Source of the DNA: Tenacibaculum discolor
GTDB taxonomy: Bacteria > Bacteroidota > Bacteroidia > Flavobacteriales > Flavobacteriaceae
DNA: 64,000 bases
Direction of reading: 5' to 3'
Assembly (NCBI RefSeq): GCF_003664185.1
Contig: NZ_RCCS01000009.1
Location: 124,001-188,000 of the forward strand
Shown: positions 27,146 through 35,924 of the stretch, piece by piece
Position numbering within the stretch: position 1 is the stretch's first letter
Layout of the letters: every line of letters begins with the position of its first letter
Made by a program: the position numbers and the translations under genes
The notes under the pieces: model-generated
What the model was told of the DNA's origin: nothing
What the model saw: only the letters and a program-made list of their open reading frames with translations
The model's database searches: none

Positions 27146-27757
27146 ATGAAAATAAAATCTGCTGAATTTGTAATGAGTAACAGTAATGTTACCAAAGCTC
27201 CTAAAGACAGAATACCTGAGTATGCTTTTATTGGCCGCTCAAACGTTGGTAAGTCTTCGTTAATCAACATGTTGATGGAGCGAAAAGATTTAGCAAAAAC
27301 CTCTGGTAAACCAGGAAAAACTCAACTTATTAACCATTTCAAAATTAATGATGAATGGTTTTTAGTGGATCTTCCAGGGTATGGTTATGCTCAAGTATCT
27401 AAAAAGAAGCGACAAATTTTTCAATTCTTTATTGAAAATTATTTTAAAGAGCGTGAACAGCTGGTTTGTACCTTTGTTTTAATTGATTCTCGCCATGATC
27501 CGCAGAAAATAGATTTAGAGTTTATGCAGTTTTTAGGTGAAAACCGTATTCCTTTCTGTATCGTTTTTACCAAAGCAGACAAATTAGGTAGCTCTAAACT
27601 TAATAAACAAATTACTGCTTATAAAAAGAAATTATTGAAGTATTGGGAAGAATTACCAATGTCTTTTGTAACTTCTTCTTCTACTGGAATGGGACGCGAT
27701 GAGTTTTTAAGTTTTATTGATCAGGTAAATGAGGACGTAGCTGAGAACTTCAAATAG
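27146..27757 (+). CDS. engB: ribosome biogenesis GTPase EngB (YsxC/YihA)
   Basis: EngB helps assemble the large ribosomal subunit. The 203-residue protein has all GTPase motifs: G1 GRSNVGKSSLI (about 31-41), G2 region GKPGKTQLINHF, G3 DLPGYGYAQV, G4 FTKADKLG and G5 TSSSTGMG. Length and order are those of the family. It lies between the hydrolase and the pseudouridine synthase on the same strand, 31 bases ahead of the latter. Confidence 0.97.
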   Translation: MKIKSAEFVMSNSNVTKAPKDRIPEYAFIGRSNVGKSSLINMLMERKDLAKTSGKPGKTQLINHFKINDEWFLVDLPGYGYAQVSKKKRQIFQFFIENYFKEREQLVCTFVLIDSRHDPQKIDLEFMQFLGENRIPFCIVFTKADKLGSSKLNKQITAYKKKLLKYWEELPMSFVTSSSTGMGRDEFLSFIDQVNEDVAENFK

Positions 27758-27788
27758 TTCTTCTAGTAACCTTAAGGTAACTCCTAAT

Positions 27789-28475
27789 ATGCACTCTACT
27801 AAAGAAAACTTACAGGTTTTACATGAAGACAACCATATTATTGTGGTTAATAAACGTGCTGGCGATATCGTACAAGGCGATAAAACAGGCGATAAACCTC
27901 TTTCTGATGTAGTTAAAGAATATATTAAGGAAAAATATAACAAACCTGGTAATGTTTATTTAGGAACTGTTCATCGTTTAGACAGACCTACTTCCGGCAT
28001 TGTTATTTATGCACGTACATCTAAAGCTTTAGAACGTTTGAATAAAATGTTACGTGACAAAACCATCAAAAAAACTTACTGGGCAATTGTTCAACAACAA
28101 CCTAAAAAAGCTACTGACACTTTAACAAATTATTTAAAAAAGAATCCAAAGAACAATAAGTCTACAGCCTACAACAAAGAAGTTTACGGAAGTAAAAAAG
28201 CTATTTTACATTACACAACACTTAAAAAATTAGATAACTATTCGTTACTTGAAGTTGACTTAGAAACAGGTCGTCATCATCAAATTCGTGTACAACTTTC
28301 TAATATTGGTGCTATTATTAAAGGTGATTTAAAATATGGCGCTAAAAGGAGTAATAAAGATGGAAGTATTCATTTACATGCTCGAAAAATAGAATTTACG
28401 CATCCAGTTAGTAAAGAACTTATTAAAATCACTGCTCCAACTCCTTCTGACCCAGTTTGGGATGCTTGCCTGTAA
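27789..28475 (+). CDS. RluA family pseudouridine synthase
   Basis: The 228-residue enzyme converts uridine to pseudouridine in RNA. It begins with LQVLHEDNHIIVVNKRAGDIVQGDK and contains the catalytic motif HRLDRPTSGIVIYARTSKA (aspartate near residue 64) and ETGRHHQIRVQL. It has no S4 RNA-binding domain at the N-terminus, so it is a short RluA/RluC-type or TruC-like form. The exact target base cannot be told from sequence. It follows engB on the same strand. Confidence 0.92.
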   Translation: MHSTKENLQVLHEDNHIIVVNKRAGDIVQGDKTGDKPLSDVVKEYIKEKYNKPGNVYLGTVHRLDRPTSGIVIYARTSKALERLNKMLRDKTIKKTYWAIVQQQPKKATDTLTNYLKKNPKNNKSTAYNKEVYGSKKAILHYTTLKKLDNYSLLEVDLETGRHHQIRVQLSNIGAIIKGDLKYGAKRSNKDGSIHLHARKIEFTHPVSKELIKITAPTPSDPVWDACL

Positions 28476-28504
28476 TTTGTATATTTAGACAAATTTCACG
28501 TAAG

Positions 28505-29536
28505 ATGAAAGCTCTTAAATTTTTAACTATCTTAATACTCCCTATAACTGTATACATTTCGTTTACGAGTATGGGTTGGTTAACATTATTACCTTTAGTC
28601 GTATTTTTTGGGTTTGTTCCTCTACTTGAACTGCTTTTTAACCCAGACAAACAAAACCTTAACAAAGAACAAGAAGAGCAAGAAAAAGAAAACAAGCTGT
28701 ATACTTATATCTTATACACAACAGTACCTGTTCAATTACTTTTTTTAGGATGGTTTTTATGGATGATGAAAGATGCACAATTAACCACCATAGAATATAT
28801 AGGAAGAATCTCTGCTATGGGATTAATGTGTGGTGTAATTGGTATTAATGTAGGACATGAATTAGGTCATCGGAACAACCGTTTTGATGAGTTTTTAGGT
28901 GAGATTTTATTATTAACATCTTTAGATACTCACTTTTTACCCTATCATAATTCCGGACATCATTTTAATGTAGCTACACCTAAAGATGCTGCAACCGCAA
29001 GAAAAAATGAAATAGTATATCTATTCTGGATCCGTTCTCATTTTCAAAGCTACTATCAAGCTTGGGAAACAGAAAACAGACGTCTAAAAAATTCTGGCAG
29101 AAATTGGTTTCATCTGCAAAACAGAATGCTTATCTATACGATTTGCAACATACTGTTATTAGTAGGTATTTTATTTCTCTTTGGATTAAATGCGCTACTT
29201 GCTTTTACTGCAGCAGCTGTTTTTGGAATTTTATTATTAGAAACTGTAAACTATATAGAACATTACGGACTACTACGTAAACAAAACGAAAAAGGTCGTT
29301 ATGAACGTGTAAAAAGAACTCATTCATGGAATTCTGATCACAGAATTGGTATGTTAATGCTGTTTAATTTATCTCGCCATTCCGATCATCACTATAACGG
29401 AAGTAAACATTATCAACTCTTAAAATCATTACCAGAGAGCCCTCAAATGCCAACAGGTTATCCAGGTATGATGCTCGTAGCTTTGGTACCTCCATTATGG
29501 TTTTCAATCATGAATAAAAAATTACAAGATATATAA
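28505..29536 (+). CDS. alkB: alkane 1-monooxygenase (AlkB type)
   Basis: This integral-membrane diiron hydroxylase would insert oxygen at the end carbon of alkanes or similar chains. From the ATG at 28505 it has 343 residues and about six helices. Conserved histidine clusters are HELGHR (from His118), HNSGHH (from His148), an intermediate NYIEHYGLLR, and HSDHH (His292, 295, 296). They match the AlkB iron ligands. An upstream in-frame ATG at 28457 lies in the previous gene and is rejected. Aldehyde dehydrogenase follows three bases later, which supports a chain-oxidation role. No rubredoxin is seen nearby. Confidence 0.9.
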   Translation: MKALKFLTILILPITVYISFTSMGWLTLLPLVVFFGFVPLLELLFNPDKQNLNKEQEEQEKENKLYTYILYTTVPVQLLFLGWFLWMMKDAQLTTIEYIGRISAMGLMCGVIGINVGHELGHRNNRFDEFLGEILLLTSLDTHFLPYHNSGHHFNVATPKDAATARKNEIVYLFWIRSHFQSYYQAWETENRRLKNSGRNWFHLQNRMLIYTICNILLLVGILFLFGLNALLAFTAAAVFGILLLETVNYIEHYGLLRKQNEKGRYERVKRTHSWNSDHRIGMLMLFNLSRHSDHHYNGSKHYQLLKSLPESPQMPTGYPGMMLVALVPPLWFSIMNKKLQDI

Positions 29537-29539
29537 CCT

Positions 29540-30913
29540 ATGAATATCCCTACTTTAGTTCAATCACAAAAAAACTATTTTGCCACTCAACAAACCAAAG
29601 ATATTTCCTTTAGAAAAAATGCTTTAAAAAGACTACAAAAAGAACTTATTGCAAGGGAACAAGATATTATTAAAGCTTTACATGATGATTTTAAAAAATC
29701 GGAATATGAAGCGGTAATGACTGAGACTTCTATTGTATTGGCTGAGTTAAAAATGGCCATAAAAAACATTTATTCTTGGAGTAAACCCAAACGTGTATTA
29801 CCTTCTTTATTAAACTTTCCATCATCAGCAAAAATCTACAAAGAACCCTACGGAACTGTGCTTATTATTGCTCCTTGGAACTATCCTTACCAATTAGCGT
29901 TTGCTCCATTATTAGGTGCTATCGCAGCAGGAAACACGGTCGTTTTAAAACCATCGGAATTGACACCGAGTACAAGCAAAATTACCAAGGAAATTATCGA
30001 AGCTGTTTTTGACAAAAATCATGTTGCTGTGGTAGAAGGAGGTGTAGCTATTTCTACAGAATTATTAGCACAGCGTTGGGATTATATTTTCTTTACTGGA
30101 AGTGTTCCTGTAGGAAAAATTGTTGCTAAGGCTGCGGCAAATCACCTAACTCCAGTTACTTTAGAACTAGGAGGAAAAAGCCCATCTATTGTTGATGAAA
30201 CTGCAAACATCAAACTAGCTGCAAAGCGTTTGGTTTGGGGTAAATTTATTAATGGTGGACAAACTTGTATTGCTCCTGATTATCTATTGATTTATAAATC
30301 GGTAAAAGAACATTTTATACAAGAGTTTAAGGAGGAAATTTTTAGAGCTTACGGCGAAAACCCTCAAAATTCCTTTGATTTTCCACGTATCGTAAACACT
30401 AAAAACTTTGATCGTTTAGCCATTATGCTAGAAAATGAAAAGTGTGTAATTGGTGGACAAACTGATAGAGATGATTGCTACATTGCCCCTACCTTAATTG
30501 ATGAACCTAGTCTGGATAGTGAAGTAATGAAAGGCGAAATTTTTGGGCCTATCTTACCTCTAATTTCCTATGAAAATGAAGCTGATATTGAAAAAATAAC
30601 AGCAAAATATGATAAGCCTCTGGCTTTATATGTTTTCACCAATAGAAATTCATTTGCTAAGAAAATGATTGAGCGTTTTTCGTTTGGTGGAGGTACCATA
30701 AACGATACTACAGTACATTTTGCTAATCATAGGTTGCCTTTTGGTGGCGTGGGAGAAAGTGGCATAGGTAGTTATCACGGAAAAAAAACTTTTGATACTT
30801 TTTCTCATCATAAAGGAGTGGTTTCTCGCGGAACTTGGCTAGATGTACCTACTAGATATGCACCCTACAAAGGGAAACTACAACAATTAAAAACCTTAAT
30901 GAAATTAGGATAG
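29540..30913 (+). CDS. aldehyde dehydrogenase (fatty aldehyde type)
   Basis: The 457-residue enzyme oxidises aldehydes to acids with NAD(P). It has the cofactor region GTVLIIAPWNYPYQLAFAPL, FTGSVPVGKIVAKAA, the catalytic glutamate in VTLELGGKSP (about 204-213) and the catalytic cysteine Cys243 in NGGQTCIAPDY. The C-terminal hydrophobic KGKLQQLKTLMKLG and the ALDH3 layout suit fatty aldehydes. It is tightly linked to alkB, so the pair could turn alkane-derived alcohols and aldehydes into fatty acids. An alcohol dehydrogenase is missing here. Confidence 0.93.
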   Translation: MNIPTLVQSQKNYFATQQTKDISFRKNALKRLQKELIAREQDIIKALHDDFKKSEYEAVMTETSIVLAELKMAIKNIYSWSKPKRVLPSLLNFPSSAKIYKEPYGTVLIIAPWNYPYQLAFAPLLGAIAAGNTVVLKPSELTPSTSKITKEIIEAVFDKNHVAVVEGGVAISTELLAQRWDYIFFTGSVPVGKIVAKAAANHLTPVTLELGGKSPSIVDETANIKLAAKRLVWGKFINGGQTCIAPDYLLIYKSVKEHFIQEFKEEIFRAYGENPQNSFDFPRIVNTKNFDRLAIMLENEKCVIGGQTDRDDCYIAPTLIDEPSLDSEVMKGEIFGPILPLISYENEADIEKITAKYDKPLALYVFTNRNSFAKKMIERFSFGGGTINDTTVHFANHRLPFGGVGESGIGSYHGKKTFDTFSHHKGVVSRGTWLDVPTRYAPYKGKLQQLKTLMKLG

Positions 30914-30964
30914 TTTTATTAGACAAAAGATTAGTAGACATAAGAATCAAGACACCCCAAATAA

Positions 30965-31699
30965 ATGAGTGAAAAAACCGTATCAGAAGCTGTTAACTAT
31001 CGTCGTTCGGTAAGAGTGTACGACCCTGAAAAACCGATAGACACTTCCATTGTAAAAAAATGTTTAGAACAGGCGAGTTTAGCTCCTACAAGTAGCAATA
31101 TGCAACTATGGGAGTTTTATCATATCACTGATAAGGAAATTATAAAAAAAATAGCTCCATTATGCTTTAATCAAAATGCAGCTAAAACTGCTCAGCAGCT
31201 AGTGGTTTTTGTTACTCGTAAAGATTTGTGGCGTAAAAGAGCCAAAGCTAATTTAGCTTTTATGGATACAGTTTTTGGTAAAAACAATCCAAAATCAGAA
31301 CAACGAAGTAGAGAAAAAGTAGCGCGCAACTACTACGGAAAACTAATTCCTTTCACGTATTTTGATTTCTTAGGAATTTTTGGCTGGTTGAAATATATAC
31401 TATTTTCTATTGTTGGGGTATTTCGACCTATTTATAGAGAAGTTCGCAATAGTGATATGCGCATTGTAGCTCACAAAACTTGTGGATTAGCAGCACAAAC
31501 ATTCATGCTCTCAATGGCTGCTGAAGGTTACGACACCTGCCCTATGGAAGGTTCTGACACTTGGCGTGTAAAACGTTTGCTGGGGTTACCTTTTGGCGCA
31601 GAAGTTAATATGATTGTTTCTTGCGGAATCCGTAAACCCGAAGGAGTGTATGGAGAACGTTTTAGAATTCCTTTTGAGGAGGTTTATAGGGAAGTGTAA
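30965..31699 (+). CDS. nitroreductase family protein
   Basis: The 244-residue flavoprotein starts with VSEAVNYRRSVRVYDPEKPID, the FMN-binding arginine region of the nitroreductase family. ASLAPTSSNMQLWEFYHI follows, then the C-terminal GLAAQTFMLSMAAEGYDTCPMEGSD and MIVSCGIRKPEG. Members use NAD(P)H and FMN to reduce nitro groups, quinones or enones. It follows the aldehyde dehydrogenase by 51 bases, so it may be part of the same transcript. The physiological substrate is unknown. Confidence 0.9.
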   Translation: MSEKTVSEAVNYRRSVRVYDPEKPIDTSIVKKCLEQASLAPTSSNMQLWEFYHITDKEIIKKIAPLCFNQNAAKTAQQLVVFVTRKDLWRKRAKANLAFMDTVFGKNNPKSEQRSREKVARNYYGKLIPFTYFDFLGIFGWLKYILFSIVGVFRPIYREVRNSDMRIVAHKTCGLAAQTFMLSMAAEGYDTCPMEGSDTWRVKRLLGLPFGAEVNMIVSCGIRKPEGVYGERFRIPFEEVYREV

Positions 31700-31852
31700 A
31701 ACCAACTATTTTAGATTGATTAAGAAAAGTCTAGACAACATTAAAAAATTACATCAAATTTTGTAGATAGTCCAAAACTTGTAAAGTATACCACCAATGA
31801 TTCGTTATGAAATTTATAGTTTATATTCATCTTTCTCTTTCCCTATCTATTC

Positions 31853-31890
31853 TTACTCATACCGTCACGAGCAGGATGCTCGCGCTAGCG
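31853..31890. repeat. REP-like hairpin repeat, copy A
   Basis: The 38-base unit starts TTACTCATACCGTCACGAGC and ends GCTCGCGCTAGCG. It holds a perfect hairpin CGAGCA/TGCTCG with loop GGA. Copy B (32438-32475) is identical except for the three loop bases. The 206-base gap after the nitroreductase gene contains nothing else that I recognise. Confidence 0.8.
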
Positions 31891-31905
31891 AGGGAAAATC
31901 ACTAT

Positions 31906-32274
31906 TTAATCCTTTTGATATTCATTATACTTTCCTAAATCAATTTTACTAAACTTAGGGTTTCTTGAAGAATAAAAAACAGTAAATTCACTTCCGATAC
32001 ATCCTTTTCTTCCATCATCACATTTAAAAAAAGTTACTCCTATCTGATTTGTATAACGTTTATTATTTACATAATACTCATATATCAGACCATAATCTAA
32101 TCTTGCCTCATATATAAAATCCACAACTTTACCTGTAGTCTTTTCTTTATATCTTTCAATCTCATTATCTTTGTAAGATTGAAACAGCATATATCCAACA
32201 GCTATAATTAAAATTATAATAGCTATTAACTTTCCTTCTATTTCTTCTTTTTTTAATTTATTTATTAAATCCAT
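31906..32274 (-). CDS. small membrane protein, DUF3592-like
   Basis: From the ATG at 32274 it has 122 residues; a GTG seven codons earlier is less likely. One membrane helix lies at about 18-35 (GKLIAIIILIIAVGYMLF). The rest has strands with TTGKVVDFIYEARLDYGLIYEYYVNNKRYTN split by short gaps and a late EFTVFYSSRNPKFSKI. This pattern resembles DUF3592 or related small exported beta domains, but I am not sure. It is flanked on both sides by copies of the REP-like repeat, so it may be an accessory gene. Confidence 0.6.
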   Translation of the reverse strand: MDLINKLKKEEIEGKLIAIIILIIAVGYMLFQSYKDNEIERYKEKTTGKVVDFIYEARLDYGLIYEYYVNNKRYTNQIGVTFFKCDDGRKGCIGSEFTVFYSSRNPKFSKIDLGKYNEYQKD

Positions 32275-32350
32275 CTCCAAATAATTTAGTCCCACTCATA
32301 CCTGCTGTAGTAAAAATATATTCCATTCCTTTTATAGCACCTTGCCCCCT

Positions 32351-32374
32351 GCTAGCGCAAGCATCTCGCTTGTG
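32351..32374 (-). repeat. REP-like hairpin repeat, copy C (inverted, diverged)
   Basis: On the minus strand this 24-base segment matches the core of copies A and B with four differences from A (CACAAGC...GCTTGCGCTAGC). Two of the changes swap a G-C pair for an A-T pair within the stem, so the hairpin is kept. It lacks the TTACTCATACCGT part. Confidence 0.65.
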
Positions 32375-32437
32375 CTTTCTAAAATTCTATAATTCTAATC
32401 GCTATCATAATATCTTATTTTTATTTACACTCTTTAC

Positions 32438-32475
32438 TTACTCATACCGTCACGAGCAATGTGCTCGCGCTAGCG
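32438..32475. repeat. REP-like hairpin repeat, copy B
   Basis: The same 38-base unit as copy A, in direct orientation and with loop ATG instead of GGA. It lies 15 bases after the stop codon of the penicillin-acylase gene on the other strand. There it may help stop transcription or protect the mRNA end. Confidence 0.8.
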
Positions 32476-32489
32476 CATAAACAATTGTA

Positions 32490-34871
32490 CTACTTCGGTA
32501 AAAACATCAATTTATTTGTGCTCTTCTTTATAGCTGCTTCATTGAGAATCATTTTTACAAACTCACCATCTACATATTTTTGTGCTTGGTCTTTGTAATA
32601 CGGACTGAATACATTTCCTGATTGCCCAGTTGGTAAAATAGCAATGCTATTTTCTACATCAGAAAAGTCAATGACTCTACGTGTTGAAGGCCCTCCGTGA
32701 ATTTTATATACTCCTGTACTATCTAACTTAAAAATCTGGTTGTTAATCACCTCATTTCCTCCAATGGTTTCAAATGGACCTACATTGAAAAACTTACGCA
32801 ACAAACCACCTGCTTTACCAATAGCGTGTTCGTATTCCACTGAAATTACGCGATTCCACGTCCAATTTTCTACATTCTCTCCTAATTGATTTTGTAAAAA
32901 TGTGATTGCTTTTTGAAAAGCTGTTGTTATTATTTCATTTCTAGTTTCAACTTTATCTGTCGTTGAAATATCGTCCCACCAAACTGATTGTTTTCTTTTA
33001 GCTTGTTGCGCTAGCACCTGATCTTGTAACTGGGTATCGATAAATAACTGAAAACTTTTACCCAATTCATCTTTGTAAGTAGCAGTTAAAAATTCATATA
33101 AAAATCGATTATAAATAGTCGGAGCTACATTGGTTTTTAAATATTCTCCATTCCAGTTTTCTAACACCGAATATGCTTTTTTGGCTGAAGGTGAAAGTGA
33201 TGATTTATCCACACTTTTTAACAATTCTCTTCCAATTTCTGGAACTACAGGCGAGGTTACATCGTAAATCATTTCAGCAACATCTTGTTTAGTAAAATCG
33301 TTTTTAGGTTCTAATAACTGAACAATTCTCTTCGCTCTATCTTCAGGCTGATAGTATCCAGGATACAATTTTCCTCTTACTGAATCAGGTTGATTATTTG
33401 CTGAATACACATAATTCCAACTCGGATTTTCTGCTTGCGGATTTTCTTTAAATTCCAAATACTCTACAATTTCATCTTTACCAGAAGCTCCGTTTAAATA
33501 CATTTTAGAAGATAAACTATCTCTTAACTCATATAGTTTTGCTGAGGAAAACCAACCTACATTTCCTTTGGCATCACCATACATTACATTTAGTCCTGGT
33601 GCGTGTATTTGAGCAGTTCCTGTTTTAAAATCTTCTAACGAATTTGCATGCGACATTTTATATGAAGCTTCCAATAATTTATTTGGCAACTGCGTATAAA
33701 TCCAGTTCATTGCCACGGGTCTATCATTAGTAATATGCTCTATCAGTCCATTCATAATTGGTCCGTGCTTACTTTCTTTTACTTGATACGTGGTGTCTTT
33801 TCCTCCTTTAACTTTTATGTGTTTGTTTAACAACTTATACTTTTTAAATCCTTCTGGAGTTTTATATTCCAACGGATTTTCAGGATTGTTTTCTTCCATA
33901 TAAAAATTCAAATCATCATTTGCCAACATTGTTAATCCGTAAGCATACTCTTTATTATGTCCTAATAACGGAAATGGCATCAACGCTAAATTAAATCCGT
34001 AAATTTCAAAATCAGGAGTTTTTATATGGTTTTGATACCAAACTGAAGGCTGCGAAAAATTAATATGCGGATCATTAGCAAAAATCACCTTACCGTTTTT
34101 GGTTTTAGGGGGTGCAATTACCCAAGAATTACTTCCTATAAAAGGTGCTATTGGCAACTGATCTATAATCTTGCTTACCGCTATAGACATTTCTGCTTTA
34201 ATCGCTTTTTTATTCGTTGTTTTGTTTAATGTTAAATTCTTATTGAAAGAGTTCAACAATTCATTTACATAGGGCTCACCTAACTTTTCTTTTACTTCAG
34301 TTAACAGCGGATCGGTTTTATGTGCAATTGCAAAACTAAATGCCATGTAACCAAAAACATTATATACATCTTTAACTGTATAGTTTTCTTTATCCAATCC
34401 TACTAAATAAAATTCTAATGGTGTTGCTCCTTCTTTAATAAACTGATTAATTCCGTTTAAATAAGCTTCCGTTAATTTATAAGTTTCTGAATTTTTATCT
34501 AATTCTTGAATCGTTTTTTCGGCAGCTTCTTCAATTCCTAATCCAGAGAAAAATTTATCTACTCTTACCAAATCTTTTCCAAAAACTTCTGCTAATCTTC
34601 CTGCTGCAATTCTTCTGATTAGTTCCATTTGCCACAATCGGTCTTGAGCATGCACATACCCTAAAGCAGTATAAGCATCTAGTTGATTTTGCGCATTGAT
34701 ATGAGGCACTCCAACCTCATCATAATACACCGTAACTTTATCTGAAATATTAGCTAATGCTAACTCTCCTTTATACGTAGGATGTAAGGTTTTTGTAAAT
34801 AACCAAACTCCAACACTTAGTAACACTAAAAGTAATAGAACAATTTTTAAAGACTTTTTAAATAACTTCAT
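32490..34871 (-). CDS. penicillin acylase family protein (Ntn hydrolase)
   Basis: The 793-residue protein has an N-terminal helix (about 7-25) that acts as signal or anchor. The alpha part has VYYDEVGVPHINAQNQLDAY and GYVHAQDRLWQMELIRR. The beta chain would begin at Ser247 (IGSNSWVIAPP), the nucleophile freed by self-cleavage, and it also shows FANDPHINFSQPSVWYQ. This layout is that of the penicillin acylase / acyl-homoserine-lactone acylase family, active in the periplasm. The natural substrate is unknown; quorum-signal acylase or peptide amidase are possible. It is a single gene, divergent from the PepSY-like pair. Confidence 0.93.
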   Translation of the reverse strand: MKLFKKSLKIVLLLLVLLSVGVWLFTKTLHPTYKGELALANISDKVTVYYDEVGVPHINAQNQLDAYTALGYVHAQDRLWQMELIRRIAAGRLAEVFGKDLVRVDKFFSGLGIEEAAEKTIQELDKNSETYKLTEAYLNGINQFIKEGATPLEFYLVGLDKENYTVKDVYNVFGYMAFSFAIAHKTDPLLTEVKEKLGEPYVNELLNSFNKNLTLNKTTNKKAIKAEMSIAVSKIIDQLPIAPFIGSNSWVIAPPKTKNGKVIFANDPHINFSQPSVWYQNHIKTPDFEIYGFNLALMPFPLLGHNKEYAYGLTMLANDDLNFYMEENNPENPLEYKTPEGFKKYKLLNKHIKVKGGKDTTYQVKESKHGPIMNGLIEHITNDRPVAMNWIYTQLPNKLLEASYKMSHANSLEDFKTGTAQIHAPGLNVMYGDAKGNVGWFSSAKLYELRDSLSSKMYLNGASGKDEIVEYLEFKENPQAENPSWNYVYSANNQPDSVRGKLYPGYYQPEDRAKRIVQLLEPKNDFTKQDVAEMIYDVTSPVVPEIGRELLKSVDKSSLSPSAKKAYSVLENWNGEYLKTNVAPTIYNRFLYEFLTATYKDELGKSFQLFIDTQLQDQVLAQQAKRKQSVWWDDISTTDKVETRNEIITTAFQKAITFLQNQLGENVENWTWNRVISVEYEHAIGKAGGLLRKFFNVGPFETIGGNEVINNQIFKLDSTGVYKIHGGPSTRRVIDFSDVENSIAILPTGQSGNVFSPYYKDQAQKYVDGEFVKMILNEAAIKKSTNKLMFLPK

Positions 34872-34938
34872 TAGGGATGATTTTCTTCAAAGATAACAGA
34901 ATTATTTATTGTTTATCTTCTGAGTAAATCGTATAGTT

Positions 34939-34978
34939 TTTACACACTTTAATTATTTGTTTACACACTTTTTACACA
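34939..34978. promoter_or_regulatory. phased repeats, candidate enhancer for a sigma-54 activator
   Basis: TTTACACACTTT occurs at 34939-34950 and 34960-34971, and TTTACACA again at 34971. The spacings are 21 and 11 bases, two and one helical turns. The block lies about 90-130 bases upstream of the TGGCA promoter candidate, the normal distance for NtrC-type activators. The intergenic region also serves the divergent penicillin-acylase gene. Binding is inferred from the layout. Confidence 0.45.
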
Positions 34979-35065
34979 TAAAAAACACCCCTCTTAAAAC
35001 TTAAAAAAACAATAAATATCTAAAAAACAATACGTTACTACCTTTTGTTGTTTTATTAAAGTTGA

Positions 35066-35080
35066 TGGCATATTTATTTC
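35066..35080 (+). promoter_or_regulatory. candidate sigma-54 promoter of the PepSY-like genes
   Basis: TGGCATATTTATTTC matches the -24/-12 pattern TGGCA-N6-TTGC with one mismatch (TTTC for TTGC) and the correct spacing. It is 42 bases before the ATG at 35123. A sigma-54 activator gene lies just downstream in the same block of genes. Confidence 0.5.
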
Positions 35081-35122
35081 AATATAACAAGCAAACAGTA
35101 AATAACTTAAAAACTTAATATC

Positions 35123-35431
35123 ATGAAAAATTTAATCTTAGCAGCAGCTATTTTAGCAGGAGCTTCAACTTACGCAACAACAAACACTACTACTTCTCCT
35201 ATTACTCCTGTTCACACAGTTGTAGAAAAAGGTTTTAAAGAAGTTTCTTTAGATAAATTACCAGCAGCAGTAGTAAAATCTGTAAAAGAAAGTTTTCCTA
35301 AAGGTAAATTAAGCAAAGCTTTTGTTAACGAAAACGAGCAATATAAATTAGAGATTAGCTTAGAAAACGAAAACAAAACTCTTTTTGCTGACAAAGAAGG
35401 TAACTTATTAGACGCTAAAGACGTAAAATAA
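35123..35431 (+). CDS. secreted PepSY-like protein, first of a tandem pair
   Basis: The 102-residue protein has a signal peptide (about 1-19, MKNLILAAAILAGASTYA). The mature part has one PepSY-like (PF11396-type) module: VSLDKLPAAVVKSVKESFP, AFVNENEQYKLEIS, TLFADKEGNLL. Such modules are thought to bind or inhibit proteins in the periplasm, but no function is proven. The next gene is a clear duplicate. The sequence before it carries a possible sigma-54 promoter. Confidence 0.8.
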   Translation: MKNLILAAAILAGASTYATTNTTTSPITPVHTVVEKGFKEVSLDKLPAAVVKSVKESFPKGKLSKAFVNENEQYKLEISLENENKTLFADKEGNLLDAKDVK

Positions 35432-35491
35432 CACACATATTCCCCTTGTTGTATTACAATATTAAATAATTATAACTTAAAACTTAATGTC

Positions 35492-35809
35492 ATGAAAAAA
35501 TTAATCTTAGCAGTAGCAATCTTAGCAGGTGTTTCAACTTATGCAACAGTAAACAATACTATTTCCCCTATTACTCCAGTTCATACAGTTGTAGATGGAT
35601 TCCAAGAAATCTCTTTAGACAAGTTACCAGCAACATTAGTAAACTCTATTAAGGAAAGCTTCCCTAAAGCTAACTTAAGTAAAGCTTTTGTTAACGAAAA
35701 AGAGCAGTACAAATTAGAGATTAGTGTAAATAACACAACCAAAACTATTTATACTGACAAAGAAGGTAACTTATTAGACGAAAAAGAAGTTAACAATTCA
35801 AAAAAGTAA
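35492..35809 (+). CDS. secreted PepSY-like protein, second of a tandem pair
   Basis: The 105-residue protein is a paralogue of the gene 60 bases upstream: nearly the same signal peptide (MKKLILAVAILAGVSTYA), the same SPITPVHTVV start and the same module (ISLDKLPATLVNSIKESFP, AFVNEKEQYKLEIS, IYTDKEGNLLDEKEV). The pair looks like a recent duplication. It is followed by a strong terminator, so the two genes probably form one short transcript. Export to the periplasm is expected. Confidence 0.8.
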   Translation: MKKLILAVAILAGVSTYATVNNTISPITPVHTVVDGFQEISLDKLPATLVNSIKESFPKANLSKAFVNEKEQYKLEISVNNTTKTIYTDKEGNLLDEKEVNNSKK

Positions 35810-35841
35810 TTTTTTTATTTCCCTCCTCAATTTTATTGACG

Positions 35842-35879
35842 AAAGAGCGTTTTCATGTAAAACGCTCTTTTTGTTTTTT
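35842..35879 (+). terminator. terminator of the PepSY-like pair
   Basis: AAAGAGCGTTTT and AAAACGCTCTTT form a perfect 12-base stem with a five-base loop, followed by TTGTTTTTT. It separates the PepSY-like genes from the response regulator. Confidence 0.9.
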
Positions 35880-35924
35880 ACAAAGAGCTTATACTATACA
35901 AACAATTTAGAATAAACATTTTTT

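Noticed and set aside
31906..32274. The small membrane gene as an IS or toxin-antitoxin gene
   Set aside because: No transposase, nuclease or antitoxin motif and no partner gene; only the flanking repeats suggest mobility.
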